Shown here piece after piece: positions 6,928-7,871 of a DNA stretch of 7,871 bases; position 1 is the stretch's first letter; each line of letters begins with the position of its first letter. This DNA comes from Verrucomicrobiota bacterium (GTDB taxonomy: Bacteria > Verrucomicrobiota > Verrucomicrobiia > Limisphaerales > AV2). A program made the translations under genes and the position numbers. The notes below the pieces were generated by a model. It did no database searches, had not been told where the DNA came from, and was given only the letters and a program-made list of their open reading frames with translations. The stretch lies in assembly GCA_003219675.1 (NCBI GenBank), contig QHPW01000214.1:1-7871 (forward strand), in the 5' to 3' direction.

Positions 6928-7871
6928 CCTCGAGCCGCTCTGAAGCTTTGAGGGTTGATTTGGAATCGACGGTTGGGGACTTCAATCTGGCTTCGAGCGC
7001 AGGCAAGAGGACTTCTCGGACCAGCGTGGTCTTGCCCGAGCCGCTGACGCCGGTGACACACACAAAACGGTTCAACGGGATTTCCACCGAGATGTGCTTC
7101 AAATTATGCAAACAAGCAGCCCCGACGGTTAGACACCCATTCGTAGCAGCCGACGTAAGGAGGCTCTGTTCGATTTCGGATTTTGAAATGAGCCTCCTTA
7201 CGTCGGCTGCTACAGGGCGGCGCTGAGGGATCTCGATTTGCTTTCGCCCGTTTAAATATTGCCCGGTGAGCGACTCTTTCGACTTCAAGATTTCCGAATA
7301 CGCGCCCTGGAAAACGACGTTGCCCCCCAACTCGCCATGGCCGGGACCGAGATCAACGAGGTGGTTCGCCGCGCGAATGACGCTGGCTTCGTGCTCGACC
7401 ACGACCACGGTGTTTCCCAGGTCGCGGAGTTGCCGCAAAATCCTGATCAATCGGCCCGTGTCACGAGGATGCAGACCGACGCTGGGCTCATCGAGCACAT
7501 AGAGCGTGTTAACCAGGCGCGTGCCCAGGCAGGTGGTCAGGTTCACGCGTTCGGTTTCGCCGCCGGACAACGTGCGCGTCGGGCGATCGAGCATGAGATA
7601 ACCGAGGCCGACCTCGACCAGGTAAGCGAGGCGCGATCGGACTTCGTTCAGAACCAGGCCGATGGGATCGGACGGTTCGGGAGGGTGTGTCGCGGCGATG
7701 TGCTCGATGAACCGCAAAGCATCGCGAATGGGGAGTTGGTAGAAATCGGCGAGGGTGATTAGCGATTGGCGATTTACGATTGACGCGGCTCCGGTGGAAC
7801 TCTCGGCGCTCGTAAATCGTAAATCGTCAATCGCAAATTTGTAAAGCAGCGCTTCCGGCTGGAATCGTTTG
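6608..7871 (-). CDS. uvrA: Excinuclease ABC subunit A (UvrA), upstream copy, central part (5' end outside window)
   Basis: The frame is open from the window edge (first full codon 7868-7870), so the N-terminal Walker A and UvrB-binding region lie outside. Visible: RFQPEALLYKF, then TLADFYQLPIRDALRFI, signature LSGGETER (7570-7547; the family usually has LSGGEAQR), Walker B LDEPSVGLHPRD (from 7495), VVVVEHE, TGQYLNGRKQIEIPQRRP, and the second Walker A GVSGSGKT (7051-7028) followed by REVLLPALEARLKS. About base 6977 to 6860 the homology passes to the frame of 5773-6927; beyond that this frame is nonsense until its stop at 6608. Repeat-derived inserts lie near 7762-7834 and 7143-7213. This protein either needs a +1 shift, or is broken, or the sequence has an error; the otherwise intact motifs on both sides argue that loss, if real, is recent. 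Confidence 0.85.
   Translation of the reverse strand, partial: KRFQPEALLYKFAIDDLRFTSAESSTGAASIVNRQSLITLADFYQLPIRDALRFIEHIAATHPPEPSDPIGLVLNEVRSRLAYLVEVGLGYLMLDRPTRTLSGGETERVNLTTCLGTRLVNTLYVLDEPSVGLHPRDTGRLIRILRQLRDLGNTVVVVEHEASVIRAANHLVDLGPGHGELGGNVVFQGAYSEILKSKESLTGQYLNGRKQIEIPQRRPVAADVRRLISKSEIEQSLLTSAATNGCLTVGAACLHNLKHISVEIPLNRFVCVTGVSGSGKTTLVREVLLPALEARLKSPTVDSKSTLKASERLEVEKENEDEGNSALRTPFGLGTPRPCCPGGPIRAWQNAPIEPCGLHRRVRRHPRTVRSNRRRQTARFECQRLQFQFQPGPVRTVSRRRLRENRDAIPQRRFHPLSGL
6862..6981 (-). other. Frame-change zone in upstream uvrA (+1 on the minus strand)
   Basis: Conserved UvrA sequence ends in one frame at ALEARLKS (about 6977) and resumes at GRVVLVDQS (about 6862) in the frame one base further on. 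A stop in the new frame at 6982-6984 sets the upper limit. The zone is the variable loop after Walker A and carries the heptamer repeat at 6882-6898. No slippery heptanucleotide-plus-structure arrangement or RF2-type shift stop is evident. Confidence 0.75.
6882..6898. repeat. Heptamer tandem repeat (GGAGTGC x2) in the frame-change zone
   Basis: GGAGTGC at 6882-6888 and 6889-6895, followed by GGAATTGC. Minus-strand translation includes NSALRTP in one frame and PHSALL in the other. With a unit of 7 bases, gain or loss of one copy changes the frame by one base. Confidence 0.75.
7143..7213. repeat. GTAG-type inverted-repeat element in frame inside uvrA linker
   Basis: Perfect 24-base arms at 7143-7166 and 7190-7213 (beginning GTAGCAGCCGACGTAAGG) flank a 23-base centre with a single TTCGGAT unit. 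It is the same family as the intergenic 2024-2119 element, differing by one base in each arm so that pairing is kept. The minus strand encodes VAADVRRLISKSEI ... LLTSAAT in the linker between IEIPQRRP and GCLTVGAACLHNLKHIS. Confidence 0.92.
7762..7834. repeat. Inverted repeat of degenerate 7-base units in frame inside uvrA
   Basis: Arms 7762-7781 and 7815-7834 match at 19 of 20 bases as reverse complements. The left side is a run of GATT-headed heptamers (GATTAGC GATTGGC, then GATTTAC GATTGAC) and the right side AAATCGT AAATCGT CAATCGC. It is read on the minus strand as FAIDDLRFTSAE ... SIVNRQSL, between QPEALLYK and ITLADFYQLPI of the upstream UvrA. It has no GTAG ends, so it is a different class from the 7143-7213 element. 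Confidence 0.85.

Noticed and set aside
2024..7213. CRISPR-like array from repeated palindromes
   Set aside because: Copies are kilobases apart, differ in core sequence, and lie mainly in coding frames; there is no regular spacer pattern.
7259..7762. Plus-strand open frame of 167 codons
   Set aside because: Antisense to the first ATPase signature and Walker B of the upstream uvrA.

Overview
The window looks like chromosome from a member of the Planctomycetes-Verrucomicrobia-Chlamydiae group, most likely Verrucomicrobiota. The grounds are indirect: high GC, small HEAT-repeat proteins, a tandem pair of uvrA genes resembling the double-length UvrA of Chlamydia, and dispersed repeats whose translations (QASRL, AGGTPAL, RRDACPT, SEIRNPK, NHESRIT) I associate with verrucomicrobial proteins. 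No marker gene fixes the lineage.

Layout. Plus strand, 1-1997: the tail of a HEAT-repeat protein (1-251), a second membrane-anchored HEAT-repeat protein (303-1337) and a macro-domain ADP-ribose hydrolase (1464-1997). Position 1998-2218 is a convergent intergenic gap holding a 96-base palindromic element. Minus strand, 2219-7871: a Uma2-family putative nuclease (2219-2689), a complete UvrA (2858-5776), and directly upstream of it a second UvrA (5773 to beyond the window edge). The two uvrA genes overlap by the four bases ATGA.

The main point of interest is the uvrA pair. At least nine segments of repetitive DNA, either GTAG-headed inverted-repeat (REP/BIME-like) elements or 7-base-period repeats, lie inside the two reading frames. 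Almost all are read through without stop or frameshift. They fall in surface loops and linkers, and at three kinds of site they fall at equivalent places in the two copies or in the two ATPase halves, although the inserted sequences are unrelated. A further member of one element family lies intergenically at 2024-2119. This resembles the Rickettsia palindromic elements that insert in frame into genes. In the upstream uvrA, the region after the second Walker A motif also carries a +1 frame change, next to a heptamer tandem repeat; a gain of one 7-base unit would produce exactly that shift.

Functionally the minus-strand genes point to nucleotide-excision repair: UvrA dimers find the lesion and load UvrB. 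The HEAT, macro-domain and Uma2 genes have no evident link to it.
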